Below, in pieces: positions 50,101 through 60,081 of a stretch of DNA of 64,000 nucleotides; position 1 is the first letter of the stretch, and every line of letters starts with the position of its first letter. Made by a program: the position numbers and the translations under genes. This DNA comes from Parietaria judaica (lineage: Eukaryota > Streptophyta > Magnoliopsida > Rosales > Urticaceae). A model generated the notes under the pieces. The model did not search any database, was not told the origin of the DNA, and worked only from the letters and a program-made list of their open reading frames with translations. The stretch is from positions 52,812,724 to 52,876,723 of the forward strand of contig OX940860.1 in the NCBI GenBank assembly GCA_954871525.1, written 5' to 3'.

Positions 50101-52068
50101 CTCTTTCGCGAAATTAAGCTATTAGAGCCCAAGATTCTTTACGACGCCAAACTTGTTTGTGTTTTTGGGATCAAAACAATAAATTTAGTGTATAAAGAAG
50201 GTACACATGGAGTAATATTTATGTTCGGCACCTATTTCTACTTGGAACCAAGTATCACGCAAAATTAAGCTATTAGAACCCATGATTCATTAAGACTACA
50301 AACTTGTTTGTTTTTTGGGCTCAATAAAATTATTATAGTGTATAAAGAAGGGATACGGAATAATATTTAAGTTTCGGCACTGATTTTGACTTCGAACGAA
50401 CTCTTACGCGAAATTAATCTATTAGAGCCCAAGATTCTTTACGACGCCAAACTTGTTTGTGTTTTTGGGCTCAAAACAATTAATTTAGTGTATAAAGAAG
50501 GTACATGGAGTAATATTTATGTTCGACACCTATTTTGACTTCGAACCAAGTATCACGCGAAATTAAGCTACTAGAACCCAAGATTCATTAAGACTACAAA
50601 CTTGTTTGATTTTTGGGCTCAATATAATTAATATAGTGTATAAAGAAGGGATACAGAATAATAATTAAGTTCTGGCACCGATTTTGACTTCGAACGAACT
50701 CTTACACGAAATTAAGCTATTAGAGTACTCAAAGCGAGAAATTTACAAATACAATAGGTACCTAATGCGAACGCAAATAAATATTTCCATATACAATTGA
50801 CACCTAATGCATAGGCAAATAAAAATATGTATAAAGAAGGGATACAAAATAATAGTTATGTTTCGAAACCGATTTTGACTTCGAATGAACTCTTACGCGA
50901 AATTAAGCTATTAGAGCCCAAGATTCTTTACGACGCTACACTTGTTTGTGTTTTTGAGCTCAAAACAAATAATTTTGTGTATAAAGAAGGAACATAGACT
51001 AATACTTATGTTCGGAACCTATTTTGACTTCGAACCAAGTATCACGCGAAATTAAGCTATAAGAACCCAAGATTAATTAAGACTACAAACTTTTTTAATT
51101 TTTTAAGCTCAATACAATTAATATAGTGTATAAAGAAGGGATACGCAATAATATTTAAGTTTCGGCACCGATTTTTTCGAAAGAACTCTTACGCAAAATT
51201 AAGCTATTAGAGCCCAAGATTCTTTACGACGCCAAACCTGTTTGTGTTTTTCGGCTAAAAACAATTAATTTAGTGTATAAAGAAGGTACACATGGAGTAA
51301 TATTTATGTTCGGCACCTATTTTGACTTCCAACCAAGTATCACGCGAAATTAAGCTATAAGAACCCAAGATTCATTAAGACTACAAACTTGTTTAATTTT
51401 TTAAGCTCAATACAATTAATATGGTGTATAAAGAAGGGATACGCAATAATATTTAAGTTTCGGCACCGATTTTAGCTTCGAACGAACTCTTTCGCGAAAT
51501 TAAGCTATTAGAGCCCAAGATTCTTTACGACGCCAAACTTGTTTGTGTTTTTGGGCTCAAAACAATTAATTTAGTGTATAAAGAAGGTACACATGGAGTA
51601 ATATTTAAGTTCGGCACCTATTTCTACTTGGAACCAAGTATCACGCAAAATTAAGCTATTAGAACCCAAGATTCATTAAGACTACAAACTTGTTTTTTTT
51701 TTTTGGCTCAATACAATTATTATAGTTTATAAAGAAGGGATACGGAATAATATTTAAGTTTCGGCACTGATTTTGACTTCGAACGAACTCTTACACGAAA
51801 TTAAGATATTAGAGTACTCAAAGCGAGAAATTTACAAATACAATAGGTACCTAATGCGAACGCAAATAAATATTTCCACATACAATTGACACCTAATGCA
51901 TAGGCAAATAAAAATATGTATAAAGAAGGGATACAAAATAATAGTTAAGTTTCGAAACCGATTTGGACTTCGAACGAACTCTTACGAGAAATTAATCTAT
52001 TAGAGCCCAAGATTCTTTACGACGACAAACTTGTTTGTGGTTTTGGGCTCAAAACAATTAATTTAGTG
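47118..52068 (+). repeat. ~150-bp satellite array in A-B dimers with a 1386-bp higher-order repeat
   Basis: The marker TATAAAGAAGG starts at 47118, 47269, 47419, 47569, 47719 and 47867 (148-151 bp). Two monomer types alternate: A (GGTACACATGGAG, TTCGAACCAAGTATCACGCG, GACTACAAACTTG) and B (GGGATACG-AATAATATT, AACGAACTCTTACGCG, TTTACGACGCCAAACTTG). A chimeric monomer containing GAGTACTCAAAGCGAG plus about 100 bases of unrelated sequence occurs at 47951, 49337, 50723 and 51812. The first two intervals are both 1386 bp and the last is 1089 bp, so it is shorter by 297 bp, one A-B dimer. Several short open frames of 60-64 codons here start with the repeat TGACTTCGAACGAACTC and are not genes. Confidence 0.93.
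47951..48057 (+). repeat. Chimeric insert inside a 150-bp satellite monomer (first of four)
   Basis: From GAGTACTCAAAGCG the B monomer departs from its family for about 104 bases, then rejoins at TATAAAGAAGGG (48058). The insert holds two related ~45-base halves around ACCTAATGC and GCAAATAAA. The same insert recurs at 49337, 50723 and 51812, so it was captured once and spread with the higher-order repeat. The source is not recognised. Confidence 0.75.
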
Positions 52069-52882
52069 CTTGATTTAACACTAGGGTATTGAGGACATGA
52101 AAAATTTGATTTTCGATATCACATTTTTGCGTAAAAAGTTAGTTGAATAGAGTTCGAAACATAGTTCGTGACCCATATCCATTGTTTTAACACTATATTA
52201 AGGGTATTGAGATAATAAGAAATTTGTTTTACGATTTCAAATTTTATCGTAAAAATTGTGTCGAATAGGTTTCGAAACATAGATCGTGACCCGTATCCAT
52301 AGTTTTAATTTTAGATTAAGGGTATTGACCACATACAAAAATTGTTTTGTGGTTTCACATTTTTGCGTAAAAAGTGTGTCGAATAGGTTTCGAAACATAG
52401 TTCGTGACCCATATCCATTGTTTTATTAATATATTAAGGGTATTGAGCATATAAAAAAATTGTTTTGCGATATCACATTTTTGCAAAAAAACTAAGTCGA
52501 ATAGGTTTCGAAACATTGATCGTGACCCAAATCCATTGTCTTAAAACTATATTACGGGTATTGAGCACATAAAAAAATTGTTTTGCGATTTCACATTTTG
52601 CGTAAAAACTGAGTCGAATAGGTTTTGAAACATAGTTCGTGACCCATATCCATTGATTTAACACTATTTTAAGGGTATTGAGGACATGAAAAATTTGTTT
52701 TCGATTTCACATTTTTCCGTAAAAAGTTAGTCGAATAGAGTTCGAAACATTGTTCGTGACCCATATCCATTGTTTTAACACTATATTAAGGGTATTGAGA
52801 TAATAAAAAATTTGTTTTGCGATTTCACATTTTAGCGTAAAAACTGAGTCGAATAGGTTTCGAAACATAGATCGTGACCCGT
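52069..52882 (+). repeat. 118-bp satellite, short array
   Basis: The marker GGGTATTGA starts at 52084, 52202, 52320, 52438, 52556, 52673 and 52790 (117-118 bp). Each unit contains TTAACACTATATTAAGGG, CACATTTTTGCGTAAAAA, the perfect palindrome GTTTCGAAAC and TTCGTGACCCATATCCAT. The same family, same orientation, resumes at 60640. A 63-codon open frame on the minus strand (52473-52664) is a repeat artefact. Confidence 0.92.
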
Positions 52883-52915
52883 ATCCTTGAGGTTCTGGTG
52901 AGAGGCTTCTGGTAA
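52883..52915. other. Short unique junction between the 118-bp and inverted 150-bp satellites
   Basis: About 32 bases (CCTTGAGGTTCTGGTGAGAG and following) match neither satellite. The 118-bp unit stops at GACCCGTATCC and the inverted 150-bp unit begins near GTTTTTAGCCCAAAAACAC. It may be filler DNA from end joining. Confidence 0.5.
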
Positions 52916-53842
52916 GATGTTTTTAGCCCAAAAACACATACAAGTTTGGCGTTGTAAAGAATCTTGGGCTCTAATAGCTTAATTTCGCGTAAGAGTTCGT
53001 TCGAAGTCAAAATCGGTGCCAAAACTTAAATATTATACAATATTGTATAATTGTATTGAGCTTAAAAAATTATACAATATTGTAATCTTAATGAATCTTG
53101 GGTTCTTATAGCTTAATTTCGCGTGATACTTGGTTTGAAGTCAAAATAGGTGCCGAACATAAATATTACTCCGTGTACCTTCTTTATACACTAAATTAAT
53201 TGTTTTGAGCCCAATAACACATACAAGTTTGGCGTCGTAAAGAATCTTGGGCTCTAATAGCTTAATTTCGCGTAAGAGTTCGTTCTAAGTCAAAATCGGT
53301 GCCGAAACTTAGATATTATTCTGTATCTGTCTTTATACACTATATTAATTGTATTGAGCTTAAAAAACTAAACAAGTTTGTAGTCTTAATGAATCTTGGG
53401 TTCTTATAGCTTAATTTCGCAGGATATTTAGTTTGAAGTCAAAATAGGTGCCGAACATAAATATTACTCCATGTACCTTCTTGATACACTAAATTAATTG
53501 TTTTGAGCCGAAAAGCACAAACAAGTTTGGCGTCGCCAAGAATCTTGGGCTCTAATAGCTTAATTTCGCGTAAGAGTTCGTTCGAAGTCAAAATCGGTGC
53601 CGAAACTTAAATATTATTCCATATCCCTTCTTTATACACTATATTAATTGTATTGAGCTTAAAAAATTAAACAAGTTTGTAGTCTTAATAAATCTTGGGT
53701 ACTTATACCTTAATTTCTCGTGATACTTGGTTTGAAGTCAAAATAGGTGCCGAACATAAATATTACTCCATGTACCTTCTTTATACACTAAATTAATTGT
53801 TTTGAGCCCAAAAGCAGAAACCAGTTTGGCGTCGTAAAGAAT
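52916..53842 (-). repeat. 150-bp satellite in inverted orientation
   Basis: This is the reverse complement of the 47118-52068 family: TTGGGCTCTAATAGCTTAATTTCGCG, CGAAGTCAAAATCGGTGCC and CCTTCTTTATACACTA recur about every 300 bp with A and B monomers alternating, about six monomers. The array ends inside a monomer at GTCGTAAAGAATC, where gypsy sequence takes over. Orientation relative to the main 150-bp array is opposite, with the 118-bp array between them. Confidence 0.9.
53032..53051. repeat. 20-bp perfect palindrome in the inverted satellite
   Basis: The sequence ATTATACAATATTGTATAAT is its own reverse complement, and a partial copy (ATTATACAATATTGTAAT-like) follows about 35 bases later, replacing the usual satellite text. 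It could form a cruciform or hairpin. Local duplication or palindrome-templated synthesis is the likely origin (inference). Confidence 0.8.
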
Positions 53843-53843
53843 C

Positions 53844-55026
53844 AAATAAGGGCGGATCCGGAATAGGAATACGCTTGATTTCCCCAACCGGAGAGGTTTT
53901 GGAACAGTCATTCCGGCTAAGATGCCATGCCACAAACAACGAGACAGAATATGAGGCACTGATAGCAGGGTTAAAACTGGCCAAAGCAGTTGGAGCCAGA
54001 AAAATTAGAGCCCATTCGGATTCTAAACTGGTCACCAGCCAAATTAGTGGCGAATATACCACTAGGGACGATCGCATGGAAAAATACCTCGCGGTGGTCA
54101 AGGACCTGATCTCTCAATTTGACAAAGTTGAGGTGATTCAGATACCGCGAAGTGAAAATTCTTTGGCAGACGCTCTAGCCGGACTAGCATCCACTTCAGA
54201 CCCCGAGGCAAAAAGGATAATTCCCGTGGAAGTGATAGACGAGCCTAGTGTAAGTCTACACATCCACAATATCCGAACAGGTGCGGAAGACTGGAGAACT
54301 CCCATCCTGAATTATATCCTGACAGGAGAAAAACCCCAGGATAAGCAGAAGGCCCGGAAACTCCGCATTCAAAGTGCTAGGTTCTGCCTGATAGACGGAA
54401 AATTATACAAACGAAGCTACTCCGGACCCTACCTAAGGTGCTTAGGAAAGACCGAAGCTAAAATCGTATTGCAGGAGATCCACGACGGAGAATGCGGAAA
54501 CCATTCTGGCGGGAGATCGCTTTTAAACAAAGCGAAACGACAAGGTTTCTTTTGGCCAACCATGTTGGCCGATGCAGAAACTCACGCCAAACGATGCGAC
54601 AAATGTCAGCGCCATTCGCCGGCCATACACTGTCCGGCAGAGAAGTTGTCGTCAGTCTCGGTACCCTACCCATTCATGAAATGGTCCATGGATATAGTAG
54701 GACCTTTCCCCTTGGCACCAGCTGGGAAAAGGTTCTTACTAGTTGTGACGGATTATTTCTCGAAATGGGTGGAAGCCGAATCCTACGCCAACATCAAAGA
54801 CTCAGATGTGGAACACTATGTGTGGAAGAACATCATAAGTCGCTTCGGATTGCCCAAGGAAATCATTGCCGACAACGGACCCCAGTTCGTGTCAAACAGG
54901 TTCCAGAACTTCTGCTATAACTGGAAGATTTCCCTAAACACATCCACCCCCAGATATCCACAAGGAAACGGTCAGGCGGAAGTCTCTAACCGGACCATTG
55001 TGGATGGTATCAAGAAAAGACACGTT
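53844..55026 (+). pseudogene. pol: Ty3/gypsy pol fragment: RNase H and integrase
   Basis: The frame is readable from SNKGGSGIGI at 53844 (the first ATG, at 53875, is internal and not a real start). RNase H: ETEYEALIAGLKLA, AHSDSKLV and NSLADALA supply E and D residues; the first catalytic aspartate, just upstream of SNKGG, is lost at the breakpoint. Integrase zinc finger (residue numbers from 53875): H203, H210, C241, C244. Integrase core: D273 (SMDIVGPF), D333 (IADNGPQF), E369 (GNGQAEVSNR), spacing D-x59-D-x35-E. After GIKKR (about 55018) the homology stops; the frame runs on to 55215 through TA-repeat and noncoding DNA, so the integrase C-terminal domain is deleted. No internal stop occurs in the retained part. 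Confidence 0.88.
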
Positions 55027-55408
55027 TACAAAAGGCTGCTAGGTATTTTAAAAATATATATATATATATATAGCAACTTATTATTCAGGACAATTTTCGC
55101 AAAAAAGGATCAAATTATTATAAAAGGCCCTAACCACGGGCAGAGTGCTTGCAAAATGACGAAAGAGTTACAAAGAAAAAAAAAGGGTTCAGGTCCCATA
55201 ACCTGCCCGAAATAAGGCCCTAACCACGGGCAGAAATGATGTTCAATATTCAAAAATAGAAGGGAAAAAGGAGCAACAAGCTCAGAAATGGCCGCCTTCT
55301 CTAGGCAGCGTCGGAAGAGGTCTCCACTTGCTGGGTCGGCTCGGTCGGGTTCAGCTCGGTCGCGCTCTTTGAGGTCGGGAGATGTACACTCGGCTCGGAT
55401 GGATTTAG
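55027..55408. other. Non-coding gypsy spacer with a (TA)n run and a short direct repeat
   Basis: Holds TA microsatellite near 55057-55072 and the 18-base direct repeat GGCCCTAACCACGGGCAG at 55126 and 55216, 90 bp apart. It lies between the truncated integrase and the 3' end of the antisense gene. It is probably the deletion scar plus the antisense gene's 3' untranslated region. Confidence 0.5.
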
Positions 55409-58241
55409 CTAGGTCGGAATGGGGTTGCCTTCAGGGGGGGTAACCTCAAGCTCGATTTGGGTTGGCCCACTCAAGGTCGGAACAGTAGAGGCATTCTCTT
55501 CCTGGAGGATCGCTGTGTTTAAGCTCGGCTCGGGATCTGCAAGACCAGCACCCTCGGTCAGGTCGAACTCGGGAGAGAGAGCTGGAGAGTCCACCACGGG
55601 TGCCGGTTTCCCGGCCAAGAGGTCTTCATACGTAGACTTATCCTCCGTGAGAATTTCTAGCTCGCCCGAAAAGTCGGTGAGTTTACCCTCAAGTATCTCA
55701 CCAATGATAGCCACGTTGCCCTCAACCTGATGAAGGATCTTGGTATCGTGCGCAATTTTCTCGTGGTGAGCAATCACCGCGTCTCTTTGCTGCACGCGCT
55801 TGCGATACTTGCGCCGAGCAGCCTTGGTGGCCTCCTTCTCAGCAGCCGCCTCTGCCCGAGCCGCGGTCAGCTTGTCCTGGATGTAAGAATGATCAACTTT
55901 CAATGCGATCATCTCTTCGCGAAGTCCCCTCATGCTGTTCCTAGCTCGGCCCAATGCAGCATCAGAGGTGGCGAGCAGTGCAAGAGCCGTCTTCTCGGCC
56001 GTCTGGGCCTCGGAGACCATAGCGGAAGCATTGACCAGCTTCTCCCGAAGGTCTACCTCGGTAATCCCCAAGGCTTTAATCTTCTGGTCCCTCACTCCGA
56101 CATAGCGCTTCAATTGGAGGATCTCTTTGCTCCTCAGCGCCAGCTGCCCGGAACTCTTTTCTAGCTCGGCATTCACCCGGGCTAGCTCTTTTTCTTTCTC
56201 GGCCAGATAAGCCTTGATCCCATCCCCTTCGGCCACGGACAGCCTCTCCTTAAGCTCTCTAAGCGCGTCCTCATATCTGAGAACCATCTCGTTGGCATAT
56301 GCTCCGAGCTGCCAACAAAAATAGAAAATATATAGAAAAAGGCGCGCGCAACAGAAGGAAAAGCGTGATATAAGTACCTCATTTACCTTGGCATGCATAG
56401 CAGCGAAAGCATTGTATGCCCGAGGCTGAGAAACATCTTCATCCCTCACGGGAGAAATTCCCCCGCTCGTCAGCTGCTTCATCAAGTTCCCAGCTACCTT
56501 GGGAGCCTCGTGAAGACCCTTCTCGCCGTACGAAGCGACCTTGGCGACCCTCTTAACCTGAGGGTGAAGATCTGAACTCTGTGATCGGGCGGGCTGAATC
56601 TCACGACCAGCTCTCTCCGTGCGCCGATCAGAGATGTTCCCGAGCAAGACCCGGTCCCGACCAGCTGTCTTCTTGTAAACAACTCCCTTCCCCGAACCTT
56701 GAGATGGAGGTTTAGTGCTGCTAGATTGAAGCACCTCGGAAAAAGTTTTGGTCGTAGTTTCACCTCGAAGATCATCTCCCTTCAACTTTTTACGAGCCAC
56801 ATCCTCCTCAGGAGAGCGAATTCGTTTACCCTGGCTCTGCGGGCTCGCGACCTCGGCCGATGCGAGCCCAGGATCGGGCAGGGATTCAGAAACTTTGGTC
56901 GGCTCCAGAATCGGCTCTTCGTCAGGAATCTCGACGAACTCCCTCTCTGCGACAGCTCGGGCAGCTTCTTGTTCTGCTGCCGAAAGAACAGTCCCCTCCA
57001 GGACCTGCTCCGACGCAACCTTCGGGCTGAGAGTTGCCCCGGTTTCCCCTGCGGGCAAAGTAGGAACCGACCCCTGGGTCTCCCCGTCCTTAGGAACCCC
57101 CCGAGCTTTCTCGGAGATTTTCTTCACTCCTTTGGCCACCTAGGGCCGAGCAGAAACCTTCTCGGTCACATGAGTGACTTTCTCTTTCCCTTTTCCCGGG
57201 ACCACTTTGGCCCGATCAGGAACCTTTCCGACCACCTGAGTGGTTTTCTCCTTCCCCTTTCCGGACGCAGCAACCTTGGCAGCTGCTCGCTGAGCCCTCA
57301 ATTCTCGGTAGTTGAGCTCGCCAGTCATATCTGACGAGCAGAACCTATTAGTAGATATTCAGAAAATAATACAGTTTAGAAATCTACCTTCTTCCTCGGA
57401 ACTGCTTGAGCCTTGATCGTATTCAACAAAAGTGTAACTGGGCCCATGATGCCAAACCCCAGAAGCAATAAATCTCTCCTCGGTAAGAGCCTTCCACTCA
57501 ATACCACCTTCAGGGAACAGAACTTCGTTCTTAGCAATCCAATCCTCCCCAAGAGGCTTCGACCTTGTCTTCTTCCCTTTCCGATCTGAAAAACACAACG
57601 AGCAAATATCAGAAAAAGGAAGCGAACAAGATTTTAACCCGAGCAAAAGACCCAAGAAGATTACCAATACTATGAGCCCATTTATTCACATAGGAATCCC
57701 AAGTACCAAAGGACCCCGAGCAAGGCTTAAAAAAGAAATATCTGTCCTGCCATCCATCATCTTTGTTCCGGATGCCTCTAATAAAATCACCCTTATGACC
57801 TTTGACCGAAATGTAAAACCTACCCTCAGCCCTAGAATTTTTCTTGACCGAAAAAACTTCAAGCATGTCGAACAGCGATAAATTATAACCTTCCTCCCTA
57901 CATCTAACCAGATAAGCATGCAAAATCCTATAGGAATTCGGACTCAACTGAGCCAAAGAAATATCTAACTGGTTCACGTACCTAAGAATAGGCTTAGGAA
58001 TCGGAAATCTCAACCCACAATCCTGAAAATACCTCTCATAAATGCAAACCCAATCATCTTTGATCGAGTCCGCAAATTCATCAGAATCTGGAACCCGAAG
58101 AGGGACAGACTCTGGAATACCATACTCCGACCAGAGTCGAGGAATATCCACTTCCCTCAGCCTAGACCTAGGAGAATCAGTCTGAAGGAATTCTGAAACC
58201 AAAACCGAACCCTTAGCCTTACTCTTCTTGCCATCAGCCAT
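55409..58241 (-). pseudogene. Antisense gypsy gene with Transposase_28-like domain, four exons, one nonsense codon
   Basis: Function unknown. Genes of this kind lie antisense between integrase and the 3' LTR in Tat-like elements. ATG at 58241 (MADGKKSKAK). Inferred exons: 58241-57665, 57585-57388, 57330-56378, 56308-55409, with GT...AG introns of 79, 57 and 69 bp. Exon 1 (FPIPKPILRYVNQL, LSPNSYRILHAYLV, WQDRYFFFK) matches the pattern of Pfam Transposase_28 (PF04195, putative gypsy-type transposon). Exon 3 is basic, with repeated GKGKEK motifs. Exons 3-4 encode a long coiled coil (ALRELKERLSVAEGD, LARVNAELEKSS). A TAG at 57140-57142 interrupts exon 3. Intron 3 is 69 bp, a multiple of three, and has no stop, so unspliced RNA also reads through. 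The 57-bp intron 2 is short for a plant; its splice acceptor is the least certain. Recognised by pattern only. Confidence 0.72.
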
Positions 58242-59044
58242 TTTTTCACAAAACTAAAAAAAAAAAAAGGGGCTTGAACGCATATACCCAGAAACCCAGA
58301 AAAAGCCAAACCCAAATCACCAAGCACAATCCCAAACCCAAAAACACCTAGTCCCGGTTGAAAAATAACAACGAATCCTAGAACCCAGGAAAGGAAATAC
58401 AGGAAAAGAAGAAAACCTGGAGACCCTAGGACAGTATTGCTCGAGGTTGTAGAACGACAACGGCGGAGAAAAAAGCTTCTCTCTCTTGTCACGAATGCGA
58501 AAATAAAAAAGAAGAGGGAGAGACTTAAAAAGGAAAGAAGAGGAACAGTTACCTGGAATTTGAAGCGACACAGCCGAGCAGAGTTTTTAAGGCTGATTGG
58601 ACTTCTGCAAAGAAACACTTTTTAAGTGTTTTTATAATCGATGTTCGACCCGAATCGCAAGGCTAGGGTTCCCCCGATTCTCGCGCCGAAACCATCCAAC
58701 GACTGAGATCAATTCCCAGATCATGACACGTCAGCGTAATGATGAGCTGACCAAGTCAGCAGAAGTCAAAGAGGTTATCCTCTTCTTCGAATCTCGAGCA
58801 AATCGACACGTGTCATAACTGCTCCCTCCAAAAAGTTCGAAATCTTTTCAAATTCAAAAGAAATTGCACCCCAACCCCTGGAAAATAAGATATTATCATG
58901 AAAACAATTCTAGTGTCCCTAAATTAATTCATTTTTGCGGCAAAAGTCACAAATATCTGACTCCGTGAATTTAATTAATTTTCATCACGAATTTTTACAT
59001 GATTTTGTCAAATTTATACTATGAATAATATTTCATATTTTTAT
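58242..59044. other. Upstream region of the antisense gene, non-coding
   Basis: No protein domain. It contains an A/T-rich leader right upstream of the antisense ATG (a run of A at 58258-58268 on the plus strand), then AT-rich sequence to the polypurine tract. It probably carries the antisense gene's promoter, but no clear TATA box was located. Two 62-73-codon plus-strand frames here overlap the minus-strand leader and are not supported. Confidence 0.5.
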
Positions 59045-59058
59045 AGTAGGGGGCTATC
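59045..59058 (+). other. Polypurine tract of the gypsy element
   Basis: AGTAGGGGGCTATC immediately before TGTTGATG. It marks the boundary between interior and 3' LTR, and sets the element's orientation as plus. Confidence 0.65.
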
Positions 59059-59691
59059 TGTTGATGTGCAAATTCGTTCCTTAAATAGGAGTTATGAGAT
59101 CATTAATTAAATTAATGGTTCAAATTAATTAAAAACATAAGTCATGAATATAATTGAATATTTATGCAAAATGGGCTTATAAACCACGAAGCCCAGAGGC
59201 CCAAATGAGCATGTGACCATGTTCTGGCCCGAACAGAACCAAAGAACCCACGAGGCAAGAAGTTCACCACGAGCAGAGAATGCCTAAAAGGAATCCGAGC
59301 AAAGCCTTCCGAGGAAAGAAACCCCGAGCTGAACTCGAAGATCCTACTTGAAGACAAACAACACTTGTCAAAATCCAAGCATCAAACAAATTAACCGACC
59401 TGAAGAACCCAAAAGCTCATCCCGGGCAGAGATTGTCAACAAAGGGATCCGAGCAGAAGCATGCGAAACATCCGAACACGGGCAGACCAAGTCAACCACC
59501 TCAATTCAAACCCTCAAGGCCCGACCAGGAAAATCGCCACGATCTAAATTCAAATCCTACGACGACAAGTCAAAGTCCACCACTACGCAAATCTCTCAGA
59601 ACGTGGCCTACGTGTCAGTTCGACAGCAAACCAAGCTCCGAACTCGAAGCCATCACCAACGTATACTCTCAACGGGCAGAAACTAAGAGCC

Positions 59692-59698
59692 TATAAAA
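59692..59698 (+). promoter_or_regulatory. TATA box of the gypsy 3' LTR
   Basis: TATAAAA in context GAGCCTATAAAAGCAAG, 633 bases into the LTR and about 150 bases before AATAAA, as expected for U3 and R. Confidence 0.6.
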
Positions 59699-59840
59699 GC
59701 AAGAAGACGACCCCATCATACACACGCAAGCATTGACTCTGAGAGAAAAAAGAGATTTGTATTTTCCAGAGCTTTTCATCTTTTACTTTAGATCTACCAG
59801 AAATTGGCTTGTGGTTTCGGTTGATCGCCTTTCTTAAAGC

Positions 59841-59846
59841 AATAAA
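59841..59846 (+). terminator. Putative polyadenylation signal in the gypsy LTR
   Basis: AATAAA about 145 bases after the TATA box. In LTR elements this would define the R region's 3' end. Plant signals are loose, so this is suggestive only. Confidence 0.4.
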
Positions 59847-60081
59847 CGTACAGAGGACGTAGTCAACTACCGCATTGGGACGAACCTCTCTAAAAAACCT
59901 CGGTGTTCTAATCTTTTTCTTTTCATTTTCATTTTTTTTGTCACCGTCTAAAGTATTGACGACGCGGAGGTCAGAATCCACAAAATTCAGCAATATCAAA
60001 TCAAAATCCCATTCACGATTTACCCGACTGTTGGTGTGTGAAAACACGTCATCAATTTTTACTAAAAGAATTTTTTTTTGA

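Larger units (their letters stand above)
53842..60054 (+). mobile_element. 5'-truncated Ty3/gypsy (Tat-like) retrotransposon
   Basis: In order: RNase H, integrase, antisense spliced gene, polypurine tract, 3' LTR. Integrase after RNase H defines Ty3/gypsy. An archaeal-type RNase H plus an antisense gene between integrase and the 3' LTR is a described trait of plant Tat-lineage elements. The 5' LTR, gag, protease, reverse transcriptase and the start of RNase H are absent, cut at a satellite junction. The integrase C-terminus is also gone. Confidence 0.85.
59059..60054 (+). mobile_element. 3' LTR of the gypsy element, about 996 bp
   Basis: Starts TGTTGATGTGCAAATTCG after the polypurine tract and ends ACACGTCATCA, giving TG...CA ends with TGATG/CATCA as short inverted ends. 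U3 contains repeated CCGAGCAGA-type motifs (59270-59460), a TATA box at 59692 and an AATAAA at 59841, followed by a TACAGAGGACGTAG stretch typical of R-U5. Plastid-derived sequence begins within about 30 bases of its end. Confidence 0.7.

Noticed and set aside
47912..53022. Several 60-65-codon open frames in the 150-bp and 118-bp satellites
   Set aside because: They recur with the repeat unit and start at repeat positions; composition artefacts.
53875..55215. A complete 446-residue protein starting at the ATG at 53875
   Set aside because: The ATG is inside the RNase H domain; homology extends upstream to 53844 and ends at about 55026, the rest being noncoding read-through.
55419..57334. Plus-strand frames of 103-211 codons opposite the antisense gene
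   Set aside because: Shadows of the minus-strand coiled-coil gene; no domain on the plus strand.
59348..60081. Open frames of 68-118 codons on both strands in the gypsy LTR
   Set aside because: They lie in U3-R-U5 sequence with TATA and AATAAA signals and show no motifs.
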